Source: Gemmataceae bacterium (GTDB lineage: Bacteria > Planctomycetota > Planctomycetia > Gemmatales > Gemmataceae). Taken from it: a DNA stretch of 64,000 nucleotides. Location: positions 1 to 64,000 of the forward strand of contig SHZY01000003.1 of the NCBI GenBank assembly GCA_009692065.1, given 5' to 3'. Position 1 is the stretch's first letter; each line of letters opens with the position of its first letter. The position numbers and the translations under genes were made by a program. The notes under the pieces were generated by a model. That model made no database searches. It saw nothing but the letters and a program-made list of their open reading frames with translations, and had not been told where the DNA came from. Shown piece after piece: positions 52,068 to 61,320 of this stretch.

Positions 52068-53279
52068 GTGTCCACTGCTGCAGCAAGTTCGGGCGTTCCT
52101 GGCGGCGGTACGCCGCAGATGGAAAAGCTACTCAATACCGTGATTCAGGTGAAAGCCTCGGATCTTTTCATCTCCGTTGGCCAAAAGCCAACCATCAAGA
52201 AAGGCGGGCACTATCGCACCCTCGAAACCAAGGTGCTGGACTCCGACGATACCGTCGCACTGATGAAATCGATCACGCCCGATCGCTGCCAGCAAGAGCT
52301 TCAGCAATGCGGCGGTGCCGACTTCGCCATCGAATATACCGGCGGCGTCCGCTTTCGCGTCGCCGTGTTTCGCCAGCGCGGCACGCTGGGCATCGTCATG
52401 CGGCGCATCCCAAGCGAATTCCTCAGCTTCGAACAGCTGCGCATGCCCGAGGCGATCAAGCGGCTCATCAATCGCCCGCGAGGCTTGCTCCTCGTCACAG
52501 GCCCCACCGGCTCGGGAAAAACCACTAGCCTGGCGAGCATGGTAAACTTTCTCAACAACAACTACGACAAGCACATCATCACGCTCGAAGATCCAATCGA
52601 GTATTACCACAAGCACAACAAGTGCCTGATCAACATGCGCGAAATCGGCGTTGATGTGCCCGACTTCAAGGAAGGCATTCGCCGCGCCTTGCGTATGGCC
52701 CCCGACATTATCATGGTCGGCGAAATGCGCGACCTGGCGACAATTCACGCGGCCATCGAGGCGGCGGAAACTGGCCACATCGTCTTCGGCACGCTGCACA
52801 CCAACAGCGCTTCGTCCACGATCAACCGCATCATCGACGTGTTCCCGAAGGACCAGCAGGATCAAATTCGCACGCAGCTTTCAGTCGCGCTGATCGGCGT
52901 TCTCTCGCAGACGTTGTTGCCCAGGAAACCGGAAGGGGTCGTCGCAGCCTATGAGATGCTGGTCATGACCCCGGCGGTTTCGAACCTGATCCGCGAGAAC
53001 AAAACGTACCGCATCGATTCGTCGATTCAGACGGGGTTGAAGGACGGCATGTTCCTGATGGACGAATCTCTCTTCAGGCTCTGGCGCGAAGGGGTCTGTG
53101 AAAAAGAAGAAGTGCTCTTGCGCAGTCAAAAGCCGATGGAGCTTGCCGACCGTATCCGCGCCGCCGAGGAGGGCACGATGGACGACGAGGATGAAGTAGA
53201 GGAAGATGACGATGACGACGATCGCCCGCGCCGCAAAAAAAACAAATCGCGCGACGATGACGATGATGATAATGATTAG
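52068..53279 (+). CDS. pilT: type IV pilus retraction ATPase PilT
   Basis: A 403-residue PilT-type ATPase: DLFISVGQKPTIKKGG (N-terminal domain), Walker A GPTGSGKTTS, Asp box LEDPIEYYHKHNKC, Walker B IIMVGEMRDLATIHA and His box TGHIVFGTLHTNSASSTI. It has no zinc ribbon, as expected for PilT. The last 45 residues are a strongly acidic then basic low-complexity tail (EEDDDDDDRPRRKKNKSR), which is not part of the family. Start: GTG at 52068. It sits between two assembly ATPases, which suggests retractable pili. Confidence 0.93.
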   Translation: MSTAAASSGVPGGGTPQMEKLLNTVIQVKASDLFISVGQKPTIKKGGHYRTLETKVLDSDDTVALMKSITPDRCQQELQQCGGADFAIEYTGGVRFRVAVFRQRGTLGIVMRRIPSEFLSFEQLRMPEAIKRLINRPRGLLLVTGPTGSGKTTSLASMVNFLNNNYDKHIITLEDPIEYYHKHNKCLINMREIGVDVPDFKEGIRRALRMAPDIIMVGEMRDLATIHAAIEAAETGHIVFGTLHTNSASSTINRIIDVFPKDQQDQIRTQLSVALIGVLSQTLLPRKPEGVVAAYEMLVMTPAVSNLIRENKTYRIDSSIQTGLKDGMFLMDESLFRLWREGVCEKEEVLLRSQKPMELADRIRAAEEGTMDDEDEVEEDDDDDDRPRRKKNKSRDDDDDDND

Positions 53280-53359
53280 ATTTATTAGTAATTTGCGACT
53301 TTGCGACCGCATGGCGACGCGCGAGCGCGAAGCCACAAGGGGCAAAACAAGAGCGCCTT

Positions 53360-55453
53360 ATGTCGAACCCGAACGAACCGAATCCGCCGAAGAAGCCTGG
53401 AACCCCGGAGGTGCCGCCGGCCGGAGCACCGAAGCCTCCGGTCCCACCTGGGGTAGCTGGCAAGATTCCAGTGGGCAAGCCGGCATCTGGCCTGCCCGCG
53501 CCGGGCAAGCCGCAGACGCCGCCTGCGAGTGGCCCGAGGCCTGGCATCCCGGTGTCGAAGCCGGGCGAGAAGCCGCCGGTCTCTCCCGCCGCCAAGCCCG
53601 GCGTGCCGGTATTGAAGTCCGCGGCTGCCGTGCCGGGAAAATCTGCGACTCCGCCGGCGAAGAAGCCTGGCGATAAGCCGGCCATTCCGGCCAGCAAGCA
53701 CAAGCCCGCTCCGGTCAGGGCAGGCACGGCCAACCGAACCACGGGCCGCCGCCTGGGCCAGGTCTTGATCGATCTTGGCTACATCGATGAAGACAAGCTG
53801 TGGGAAATCCTAGATGAAGCCAAGAACCTGGGTATGCAAATCGGCCAGGTCGCCCTCGCCAAGGGCCTGATCACCGAGACGCAGCTCATGCAGGCGCTTG
53901 CCGATCAGTTCGGCCTCAAGTATCTGGCTGCGGAGGAATTGAAGCCTACCTCAGAAGCGCTGGTGGCGATTCCCGAAACCATGGCCATCGTCTACAAGGT
54001 CCTCCCCTTGACGGTGTCGGACGGCACGGTGACCGTCGCAATCGGCGATCCGATGAGCTTGCCGGGCCTGGACGACTTGCGCAACATGCAAAGCTTGGCC
54101 GGCGTGACCGCATGCCTGGCCTCGCCCGCGGCGATTGCCGGGGTCATGACGCGCTGTTATCAAGGCAAGGAAGAATCGATTGTTGACCTTATCAACGCCC
54201 TTACCTCCGACGACGAGGACGGCGGCTCGAGCGGGCGCGAGACCAGCATCGACCTCGACAAGCTCATGGAAGAATCCGACGCCGCCCCGGTGCGCAAACT
54301 GCTCAACATGATCATGCTGTTGGCGATCAAGGACCGTGCCAGCGATATTCACTTCGAGCCGTTCGAGGACGAATACAAGCTCCGTTACCGCTGCGACGGC
54401 GTGATGTACGAAATGGTCCCGCCGCCGCGCCATCTGGCCAACGCCATCGCCACGCGCATCAAGGTCATGGCTAACCTTGACATCGCCGAACGGCGCCTAC
54501 CTCAGGACGGACGCATTGAGCTGAACGTCGGAGGCAACCGCGTCGATATGCGCGTCGCCGTTTTGCCGACCATGTTCGGTGAAAGCACCGTCATCCGCGT
54601 TCTCGATCGTGGTAACGTCGGCTTGGATCTCAATCGCGTCGGCATGGACCCGAAGCTGATCGCCGACTTCCGCGCCATGATCCACAAGCCCAACGGCATC
54701 GTTCTCGTCACCGGCCCCACCGGTTCGGGCAAGACCACCACACTCTACTCCGCCCTCAACGAGCTGAACGAGGTCACCGAAAAAATCATCACCTGCGAAG
54801 ACCCCATCGAGTACGACATCGACGGCATCATCCAGGTCCCGATCAACTCCGACATCGGCGTCACCTTTGCCGCCGCGCTGCGTTCAATTCTTCGCCAAGA
54901 TCCGGACATCATCCTGGTCGGCGAGGTGCGCGACCTGGAGACCGCCCAGATTGCGGTGCAAGCGTCACTCACCGGCCACATGGTGTTCAGCACGCTCCAC
55001 ACCAACGATGCCCCGAGCACGATCACGCGTTTGCGCGATATGGGGCTGGAGGCGTTCTTGCTGACGGCGACCATCGAAGGCATCCTCGCCCAGCGGCTGG
55101 TGCGCAAGATCTGCGAGGATTGCCGCACCGAGTTCGAGCCCAGCACCGAGATGCTCATGGAACTCGGCCTCACCCGCGCCACGGTGCCGGAGGGGAAGAA
55201 ATTCTACTACGGCCGCGGCTGCGATCGCTGTAACAACACGGGGCACAAGGGCCGCCAGGGGATCTTCGAGCTAATCATCATCAACGACGACCTGCGCGAC
55301 ATGATCAGCTCGGCCGCCTCGACGGATCAACTGCGTGAGACGTGCCGCAAGCACGGCATGCGCACCTTGAGAGAGGCGGGAATGGACGCCCTTTACAATG
55401 GTTTCACCACGATCGAGGAAATCGTGCGTGAGACCGGCGGGGATGACGACTAG
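53360..55453 (+). CDS. type II secretion/type IV pilus assembly ATPase (GspE/PilB), second copy
   Basis: A 697-residue ATPase with the same modules as the first copy: MshEN domain (GRRLGQVLIDLGYIDEDKLW) at about 130, Walker A GPTGSGKTTTL, EDPIEYDIDGIIQ, ILVGEVRDLETAQIA, TGHMVFSTLHTNDAP and a zinc ribbon (CEDCRTEF, GCDRCNNTGHKGRQG). Its first 125 residues are an unusual Pro/Gly/Lys-rich tract (repeats like VPGKSATPPAKKPG) with no counterpart in the first copy. Two such ATPases near one GspF suggest alternative motors or two machines. Confidence 0.93.
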   Translation: MSNPNEPNPPKKPGTPEVPPAGAPKPPVPPGVAGKIPVGKPASGLPAPGKPQTPPASGPRPGIPVSKPGEKPPVSPAAKPGVPVLKSAAAVPGKSATPPAKKPGDKPAIPASKHKPAPVRAGTANRTTGRRLGQVLIDLGYIDEDKLWEILDEAKNLGMQIGQVALAKGLITETQLMQALADQFGLKYLAAEELKPTSEALVAIPETMAIVYKVLPLTVSDGTVTVAIGDPMSLPGLDDLRNMQSLAGVTACLASPAAIAGVMTRCYQGKEESIVDLINALTSDDEDGGSSGRETSIDLDKLMEESDAAPVRKLLNMIMLLAIKDRASDIHFEPFEDEYKLRYRCDGVMYEMVPPPRHLANAIATRIKVMANLDIAERRLPQDGRIELNVGGNRVDMRVAVLPTMFGESTVIRVLDRGNVGLDLNRVGMDPKLIADFRAMIHKPNGIVLVTGPTGSGKTTTLYSALNELNEVTEKIITCEDPIEYDIDGIIQVPINSDIGVTFAAALRSILRQDPDIILVGEVRDLETAQIAVQASLTGHMVFSTLHTNDAPSTITRLRDMGLEAFLLTATIEGILAQRLVRKICEDCRTEFEPSTEMLMELGLTRATVPEGKKFYYGRGCDRCNNTGHKGRQGIFELIIINDDLRDMISSAASTDQLRETCRKHGMRTLREAGMDALYNGFTTIEEIVRETGGDDD

Positions 55454-55460
55454 GGGATTT

Positions 55461-55502
55461 GCAGATTTCAGATTGCAGATTGATCCGCAATCTGAAATCT
55501 GC
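55461..55502. repeat. palindrome, GCAGATTTCAGATTG
   Basis: GCAGATTTCAGATTG (55461-55475) pairs perfectly with 55488-55502 around 12 bases. AT-rich compared with the genes around it; the same GATTTCAGATTGCAGATT unit continues on either side. It lies between the second ATPase and GspF. Confidence 0.85.
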
Positions 55503-55524
55503 AATCTGAAATGGGAGCTTTGGC

Positions 55525-56781
55525 ATGCCGACCTATCAGTACGAAGCCATGGACACCACCGGCGGCGAAGTGAAAGACACCATCGATGCGGGCAGCGAGG
55601 AAGAAGCGCAGCAAAAAATCCGCTCGCTCGGCTACTTCGTCACCCGCCTCACCGAGGTGGCAGGCAAGAAGAAGAAGGACAAGAAAAAAGGCCAGCCCGA
55701 GAAGCGCAAGAAGACCAAGGTCCTCACCCTGGGCGGCGTCAACTCCAAGCAGCTCGTGACTTTCACCCGGCAATTCTCAGTGCTGCAGGACGCCGGTCTG
55801 CCGGTGTTGCGCAGCTTGAAGATTCTCGAAGGGCAGATGAAGCCAGGCGTCTTGAAGAACGCCCTCGTCGACATCGTGGACGACGTCGAGTCGGGCAATA
55901 CGCTGTCCGAGGCGTTTGCCAAGCATCCACGCTGTTTCGATCGCCTCTACGTCAACATGCTGCGTGCCGGCGAGGCGGGTGGCGCCCTGGAAATCATCTT
56001 GCGCCGCCTGGCGGAATTCAAGGAAAAGGCCCAGAGCCTGGCGCGCCGGGTCAAGGGCGCCTTGGTTTATCCAATTGTCGTCATCTCGGTGGCCGTCTTG
56101 ATCGTCAGCTTCATCATGATTTTCATCATCCCGAAGTTCGAGAAGATCTTCCTCGATTTCAAGATGAAGCTGCCGTATCTCACCGAAGTTCTGATCGCCA
56201 CCTCGCGCTGGTTCGTCAAGTACTGGTACGTCATTCCCGTGATTCCGATCTTCCTTGTCGTCACGCTCAAGTTGATCCGCATGAATCGATCGGGGGCGTA
56301 CGTTCTGGACAAGATCAAGCTCAAGATCCCCGTGTCCGGCATGATCGTTGAGAAAACCATCGTCGCCCGCACCATGCGCACGCTGGGCACGCTCATCAGC
56401 TCCGGCGTGCCGATTCTGGAGGCACTCTCGATCGTGCGTGAGACGAGCATGAACGTCGTCTTCGAGGACATGTTCCAGCGCGTCTACGAATCGATCCGCG
56501 AAGGCGAAACGATCGCCAGCCCCCTGCGCGAGACCAGACTCGTTGACGACATGGTCGTCAACATGATCGACGTCGGCGAGGAGACCGGCGATCTCGACAC
56601 CATGCTCAACAAGATCGCCGATGTCTACGAGGAAGAAGTCGACGTGCTCGTCGAATCGTTGATCAGCTTGCTGGAGCCGATCATGATCGTCGTTCTCGGG
56701 CTCATCGTCGGCACCATCGTAATCGCGTTGTTCATGCCGTTGCTGGAACTGATCGACGGCCTGTCTGGCTCCAAGAAATAG
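55525..56781 (+). CDS. inner-membrane platform protein GspF/PilC
   Basis: A 418-residue protein with the start MPTYQYEAMDTTGGEVKDTID, a short basic Lys-rich linker (KKKKDKKKGQPEKRKK), two repeated GspF domains (FTRQFSVLQDAGLPVLRSL and ARTMRTLGTLISSGVPILEAL) and three membrane segments, the last LEPIMIVVLGLIVGTIVIAL. It couples the ATPases to the pseudopilus. Start: ATG at 55525 after GGGAGC. Confidence 0.95.
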   Translation: MPTYQYEAMDTTGGEVKDTIDAGSEEEAQQKIRSLGYFVTRLTEVAGKKKKDKKKGQPEKRKKTKVLTLGGVNSKQLVTFTRQFSVLQDAGLPVLRSLKILEGQMKPGVLKNALVDIVDDVESGNTLSEAFAKHPRCFDRLYVNMLRAGEAGGALEIILRRLAEFKEKAQSLARRVKGALVYPIVVISVAVLIVSFIMIFIIPKFEKIFLDFKMKLPYLTEVLIATSRWFVKYWYVIPVIPIFLVVTLKLIRMNRSGAYVLDKIKLKIPVSGMIVEKTIVARTMRTLGTLISSGVPILEALSIVRETSMNVVFEDMFQRVYESIREGETIASPLRETRLVDDMVVNMIDVGEETGDLDTMLNKIADVYEEEVDVLVESLISLLEPIMIVVLGLIVGTIVIALFMPLLELIDGLSGSKK

Positions 56782-56797
56782 TCGCGGAACCAAGAAT

Positions 56798-56886
56798 CTC
56801 ACGCAAAGGCGTAAAGAGAAACTCACCATGGTTGGAATTGAGCATTTGTGGCTATCGCTGTTTGCGTCTTAGTGCCTTTGCGTGGG
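56798..56886. repeat. inverted repeat, CTCACGCAAAGGCGTAAAG
   Basis: The left arm at 56798-56816 and the right arm at 56868-56886 pair imperfectly. Same family as 49664-49779. It fills part of the 230-base spacer before the first pseudopilin; nothing else was found in the spacer. Confidence 0.75.
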
Positions 56887-57012
56887 CTTGTTCCTCGTCT
56901 CCGAAGGCGAATCGGAATTGAGTGTAGTCTCCACGCTCCGCGTGAGGGAATTCAGGCGGTGGAAAACCCGGTTCGGCTCGACTCGCCGGACCTATCAACG
57001 AGGGAGCTTGCT

Positions 57013-57897
57013 GTGAAGCAGATTCATCTCATCTTGACGAAACGGCGCGAGGCGTTCACGCTCATCGAGTTGCTCGTCGTCATCGCCATCATCGCCATCC
57101 TGATCGGGTTGCTGCTGGGCGGCATCATGTATGTGCTGCGGCGCGGGCCGGAAGTGGTGGCCAAGAACGACATGTCGCAGCTTGCCATTGGCTTGCAGCG
57201 GTTCAAGGCCGAATACAAGGTCTACCCGCCCAACTCGATCAAGCTTTGCAGCAATTATGCGTCTTATGATCAAACACAATTGTTGGATCGGCGCTCGATC
57301 CGCTTCATTACCACGATATACCCGAGGCTCGACCCGGCGAACTGGACGGCCATCAACTGGGCCAATCGGTCCCCAGCGCCGACGGCCGGCAGTCCGATGA
57401 TCGATTTGCTCGACGGCGATCAATGTCTGGTGTTCTTCCTGGCCGGCCCGCCGCTGGTGGCCGGTCAGCCCGCCTTGATGGGCGGATTCTCCAACAATCC
57501 ACTTAATCCGGTGGACCCGACGAATCCTCCTTTCAAACGCTACTTTGATTTTGATGCCGGCCGACTGTTCAATCGCGCCGGCAACGCGTTCCCGTCCTTC
57601 GCCGATGCGTTCGGTACACCCACGCCGCAGCCCTACGTTTATTTCAGCTCGACGAATCAGAGCGACCGCGCGAACGGCTACGACACCGTGGCGAATGGGT
57701 TGCGTGTCACGCCTTATTACCTCACGGCCGCCCCGCCGACGTTTCATAAACCCGATTCGTTCCAGATTGTTTGTGCCGGTCCGGACGGCGCCTTCGGAGC
57801 GGGCGGCCTGTGGGTGCCGAAAAATGCCGGGCTCGTCCCTCCGCCAGGCCAGGACGATTACACCAGTTTCCATGACAAGATCATGGGCGCCCCTTGA
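57013..57897 (+). CDS. type II pseudopilin, GspG-like
   Basis: A 294-residue prepilin. The leader ends KRREA followed by FTLIELLVVIAIIAIL, with the conserved Glu5; the residue before the cleavage site is Ala rather than Gly. Larger than a typical GspG (about 140), with a beta-rich C-terminal part. It starts at a GTG (57013) preceded by GAGGGAG; there is no in-frame ATG near. It should be processed by a prepilin peptidase not seen here. First of the pseudopilin series. Confidence 0.85.
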   Translation: MKQIHLILTKRREAFTLIELLVVIAIIAILIGLLLGGIMYVLRRGPEVVAKNDMSQLAIGLQRFKAEYKVYPPNSIKLCSNYASYDQTQLLDRRSIRFITTIYPRLDPANWTAINWANRSPAPTAGSPMIDLLDGDQCLVFFLAGPPLVAGQPALMGGFSNNPLNPVDPTNPPFKRYFDFDAGRLFNRAGNAFPSFADAFGTPTPQPYVYFSSTNQSDRANGYDTVANGLRVTPYYLTAAPPTFHKPDSFQIVCAGPDGAFGAGGLWVPKNAGLVPPPGQDDYTSFHDKIMGAP

Positions 57898-57906
57898 GGA
57901 TTTGCC

Positions 57907-58953
57907 ATGATGCACAACCAACGAACGACGCACGGCGCGCGGCCCGCATTCACCCTCGTGGAGCTCCTCGTGGTGATCGCCATCATCGCGGTGCTGGTGG
58001 GCCTGGGGGCGTGGGGCGCCTTCGCGGCCATCGGCGTCCGCCAGCGCAACACCACGCAGGGGACGATCCAGGTCGTCCAAAAGCTGCTGGCCGACCGCTG
58101 GAGCAAGGTGATCGCCGACGCCAAGAAGGAAGATATGTCGCCGGCGATGTACCCGAATATCTACTACCTCTCCGGTTATCCGACATATGATCCGCGCGGC
58201 GAGCGAGCCCGCATTATCTTGATCAAGGTCCGTCTGGCCGAGGCGTTTCCGCAAAGTTATGCCGAGATATACCCCGCCAGCATGAATCCCAATTCGATCG
58301 TGAACATCTATCTGCCGGCCGCTCGGCGCAAGCCGCACTTCGCCAGGTACCAGTCGCTAATTTTCCCCGCGGCTCCCGGCACCAGTCCCGTGCCGGGAAC
58401 GCCGGGCGAGTCGGCTGCGTGTTTGCTGATGGCGCTCAAGACGCTCAGCGGCGACGGAATGGGCGTGCAGGATCAACTGGGCTATGCGATCGCGACTTCC
58501 GACAATCCAAACAGCCAGGGCCCCGTCGCCGCCAACGGCATTCCTTGCTTCATCGACTCCTGGAGCAACCCGCTCGCCTTCCGCCGCTTTCCGTGGAACA
58601 ACAAGGACCTTCCTAAAGCGAATCCGGCGTGGCCTCACTGTCCGCAACTCCCGATTCCAATTCCGCCCTACTTCGACCCAATCGATGTCAACGGCGCTCT
58701 CCTGAACAAGAACTGGTACAACTTTGCGCAGGCTGGTTCGCCGCCCACGTTGCGCCAAATTTATGAGAGCCAGTTTCACGCGATTGGTCCTGCCCCTGTC
58801 GCCCCCAAGGTGACACCGGCATGGTCCCATTACGTCATTCCCGTCATTGCCTCGGCCGGCAAGGACGGCATCCTCGATCTCGGCGCGGACCTCTCCGCCA
58901 TCGGCCCGGGCGAGGCCGACAACATTTACAGCTTCCAACTGCGAGGGGATTGA
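57907..58953 (+). CDS. type II pseudopilin, GspG/H-like
   Basis: A 348-residue prepilin with GARPA then FTLVELLVVIAIIAVL (Glu5 present, Ala before the cleavage site). Its globular part is large, with a SFQLRGD end. Nine bases after the previous stop, RBS TGAGGATTTGCC, so co-translated with it. Which of GspG or GspH it represents cannot be told from the N-terminus. Confidence 0.85.
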   Translation: MMHNQRTTHGARPAFTLVELLVVIAIIAVLVGLGAWGAFAAIGVRQRNTTQGTIQVVQKLLADRWSKVIADAKKEDMSPAMYPNIYYLSGYPTYDPRGERARIILIKVRLAEAFPQSYAEIYPASMNPNSIVNIYLPAARRKPHFARYQSLIFPAAPGTSPVPGTPGESAACLLMALKTLSGDGMGVQDQLGYAIATSDNPNSQGPVAANGIPCFIDSWSNPLAFRRFPWNNKDLPKANPAWPHCPQLPIPIPPYFDPIDVNGALLNKNWYNFAQAGSPPTLRQIYESQFHAIGPAPVAPKVTPAWSHYVIPVIASAGKDGILDLGADLSAIGPGEADNIYSFQLRGD

Positions 58954-58954
58954 T

Positions 58955-60043
58955 ATGCACGTACCCAAGCAATCCCGTGCCGGCTTCACTCTGATCGAGT
59001 TGCTGGTCGTCATCGCGCTGATCGCGGTGCTGGCGGGGCTGACCATCGCGTTCCTGCCCGGCGCTGCGTCGTCGGCGCGTGAAAGCCGTGCCGCCGGCAT
59101 CTTGCAAGGCGCTCTCAACATCGCCAAGCAGCGCGCCCTGCGCGATCAGGGCCCGCGCGGCGTGCGGATTACCTACACCAATGCCAGCCTGTCGATCTCG
59201 CCGCCGAACTTGCCGGCGTGGAACAACGGCCAAGCCTACGCCCCGATGGACGGCGTCATCTACAACAACCTGAGCTTTATTTGCATGCAGGCCAACACCA
59301 ACGTCCCTCCGAACTACACTCCGCCTGGGGCGCCGGCCGACTCGGCAGTCTGGGTCCTGTGGCGAGTGGCTACCGAATTTCAGTACCTCGAAGCGCCCGA
59401 GCACTTCACCGGCGGCCTCATCAGCACGATCACGCCTGCTAATGACACGCTCCGGGTTGACTTCGGCCCCACAACCGGCGATCTGGTGAATGGCTACTAC
59501 TCGTTAGTGCCACCAATCTTGAACCCCGCAGAGACTCTGCTCTGGGCGGTGCAGCCGGGCGATTTTCTGGAAGTGCTGGGCACCGGCATGATGCATCAGA
59601 TCGTGGGCTTGGTCGATCCGTGGACGTTTGTCATTACGCCGCCGCTGCCGAGCGCCATCCTGCCGAACCCGATCACTGGAGTGGGAACCCCGAACTATCG
59701 AATCGTGCGTGCCCCGCGGCCGGTGGGGGACGAGAAGCTGTCGCTGCCGTCTGACACGATCGTCGATTTCGTCACCAACTATGCTTTTGGCAATCCGCTG
59801 CCGCTGATGGACGTGGCGGGCGTGGGTTATCTGGATGTGGTGTTCGGGCCATCGGGCGCTGTCATCACGCGCGGCGTGGCGACGCCGAACGTCCACCTGT
59901 GGGTCCGCTCCCCCGATGCAGGCGGCCCGACGAACTTTTACAAGGGCGACCCGACGATCGTGTCGATCTTCACGCGCACCGGTTTCGTCGGCGCGTATTC
60001 GCCGGACCAGCCGCCCCTGAGCCCGTATATGGCGATCCGGTAA
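58955..60043 (+). CDS. type II pseudopilin, GspH-like
   Basis: A 362-residue prepilin starting MHVPKQSRAG with the cleavage site before FTLIELLVVIALIAVL (Gly before cleavage, Glu5 present). One base after the previous stop, with GAGGGG six bases upstream. It has a beta-rich body with repeated Pro/Asn segments. Position in the series, third, fits GspH, but the assignment is by order and is tentative. Confidence 0.83.
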   Translation: MHVPKQSRAGFTLIELLVVIALIAVLAGLTIAFLPGAASSARESRAAGILQGALNIAKQRALRDQGPRGVRITYTNASLSISPPNLPAWNNGQAYAPMDGVIYNNLSFICMQANTNVPPNYTPPGAPADSAVWVLWRVATEFQYLEAPEHFTGGLISTITPANDTLRVDFGPTTGDLVNGYYSLVPPILNPAETLLWAVQPGDFLEVLGTGMMHQIVGLVDPWTFVITPPLPSAILPNPITGVGTPNYRIVRAPRPVGDEKLSLPSDTIVDFVTNYAFGNPLPLMDVAGVGYLDVVFGPSGAVITRGVATPNVHLWVRSPDAGGPTNFYKGDPTIVSIFTRTGFVGAYSPDQPPLSPYMAIR

Positions 60044-60045
60044 TT

Positions 60046-60117
60046 GTTTAGCCCTGCCTCGCAGAGGCGGGCGGACCTAAGGCCACGCCCGCCCGCCTCT
60101 GCGAGGCGGGGCTAAAC
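60046..60117. repeat. palindrome, GTTTAGCCCTGCCTCGC arms
   Basis: Arms at 60046-60074 and 60090-60117 pair almost fully (GTTTAGCCCTGCCTCGCAGA and its complement). It starts 3 bases after the previous stop and ends 16 before the next ATG. It has the GTTTAG foot but another stem. Confidence 0.88.
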
Positions 60118-60133
60118 CAAGAGGAGTCATTCC

Positions 60134-61240
60134 ATGCCACGACGTTCCGGTGTCACCCTGGTGGAAGTTCTGGTGGCCATCTTCATCATGGGCATCGGCC
60201 TCATCGCGTTGTTGACCCTCTTTCCCTTGGGCATCCTGCGCATGGCCCAGGGCATTCGCGACGCCCGCACCGCGGAGTCCGCCTACAACGCCGACAAAAT
60301 CGCGATCATGCAGGATGTGCGCAACGATTTCATGGTGATCACCGATGGTGTGCTTCCGGACTTGTTCGCGAATCCCGGTATCTTCGATCCCGTTTCCGGG
60401 CTCCCCATCTGGACGGCCGATCCTTACGGAGAAAGCTACCCAATCTTTGTGGACCCGGTCGGCTGGTTTGCGGCTGTGAACTCGGATTGGGTCGGCGGCC
60501 CAGGCTATCAAGGCGTATTGCGCAGGCGCTCGGTTCAGTTTGTAGAAAACTACGGAATTGCCAATCGTGATCGAAACATCCGCCAGTTCTTCACGCTGCC
60601 CGACGAGTTCGCCTTCGAAGCCACCACCGATTTCATGCCTCCCTTCGCGCCGCCGGCGCCCCCGGCTACGCCGCAACGCTCCGGCGCCGCGGTATTGCGC
60701 AGCCAACGCGGCTATTCCTGGGCGTATTTGCTCAGAAGGCCGCAAACCAGCGATCGCTCCATCGTCGATTGCACGGTCGTGGTCTTCGACCGCCGCCCGA
60801 TGGCCCTAAAAACGTCGCAGTCACTGCAAGAATACGTCTACCCGAACATGGCATTTTTCAATCCGGACAACAACACGATCACCATCGAGTACACGTCGCC
60901 GACCGTCATCCCGCCGCCGGTGCGGCCCGGCGATTGGTTGCTCGACACGACCTGGTACGCCACCGGCCCGACCACCGGCTCCGCCAGCGCGTTCTTCTAC
61001 CGTGTCGTGGCGAGCGAAGATTTCGTCGATACCGCCGTCGTGCCGAACCGCAGGTTTACCCGCTATGAAATGCAGAACCCGATTCGCGGTCCTGCAGCGG
61101 CGCCGATTGCTCCCGGCGTCGGCAAGTATCCCGTCGTTGTGGACCCCCTGAACCCGCTCGGCTTCGTTTTCAACGGCACCATTGTGGTCATGGACGGCGT
61201 CGCGGAAGTTTACGAAAAAGGCCCAGCACGCTTGCCCTGA
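60134..61240 (+). CDS. minor pseudopilin, GspI/PilV-like
   Basis: A 368-residue prepilin: MPRRSG then VTLVEVLVAIFIMGIG (Gly before cleavage, Glu5 present), the LVEVLVAI signature typical of GspI/PilV minor pilins. The body is long and beta-rich. It lies between a palindrome and a half palindrome (61257). Fourth in the pseudopilin series. Confidence 0.85.
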   Translation: MPRRSGVTLVEVLVAIFIMGIGLIALLTLFPLGILRMAQGIRDARTAESAYNADKIAIMQDVRNDFMVITDGVLPDLFANPGIFDPVSGLPIWTADPYGESYPIFVDPVGWFAAVNSDWVGGPGYQGVLRRRSVQFVENYGIANRDRNIRQFFTLPDEFAFEATTDFMPPFAPPAPPATPQRSGAAVLRSQRGYSWAYLLRRPQTSDRSIVDCTVVVFDRRPMALKTSQSLQEYVYPNMAFFNPDNNTITIEYTSPTVIPPPVRPGDWLLDTTWYATGPTTGSASAFFYRVVASEDFVDTAVVPNRRFTRYEMQNPIRGPAAAPIAPGVGKYPVVVDPLNPLGFVFNGTIVVMDGVAEVYEKGPARLP

Positions 61241-61320
61241 AGGATACCCGCTCCGCGTTTAGCGCCCACATTGCCTGTCGCGTGCGCGCATCGCAGGCAG
61301 CAACCACGAGGAATCCCAAG

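Noticed and set aside
51919-52143. Short open frame before and across the pilT start
   Set aside because: It overlaps the well-supported pilT in another frame, has no family features and arginine-rich composition typical of shadow frames.
53170-53280. GAT/GAC-rich block at the pilT end as a CRISPR-like or microsatellite array
   Set aside because: It is simply the codons of an Asp/Lys tail; units are not regular and there are no spacers.
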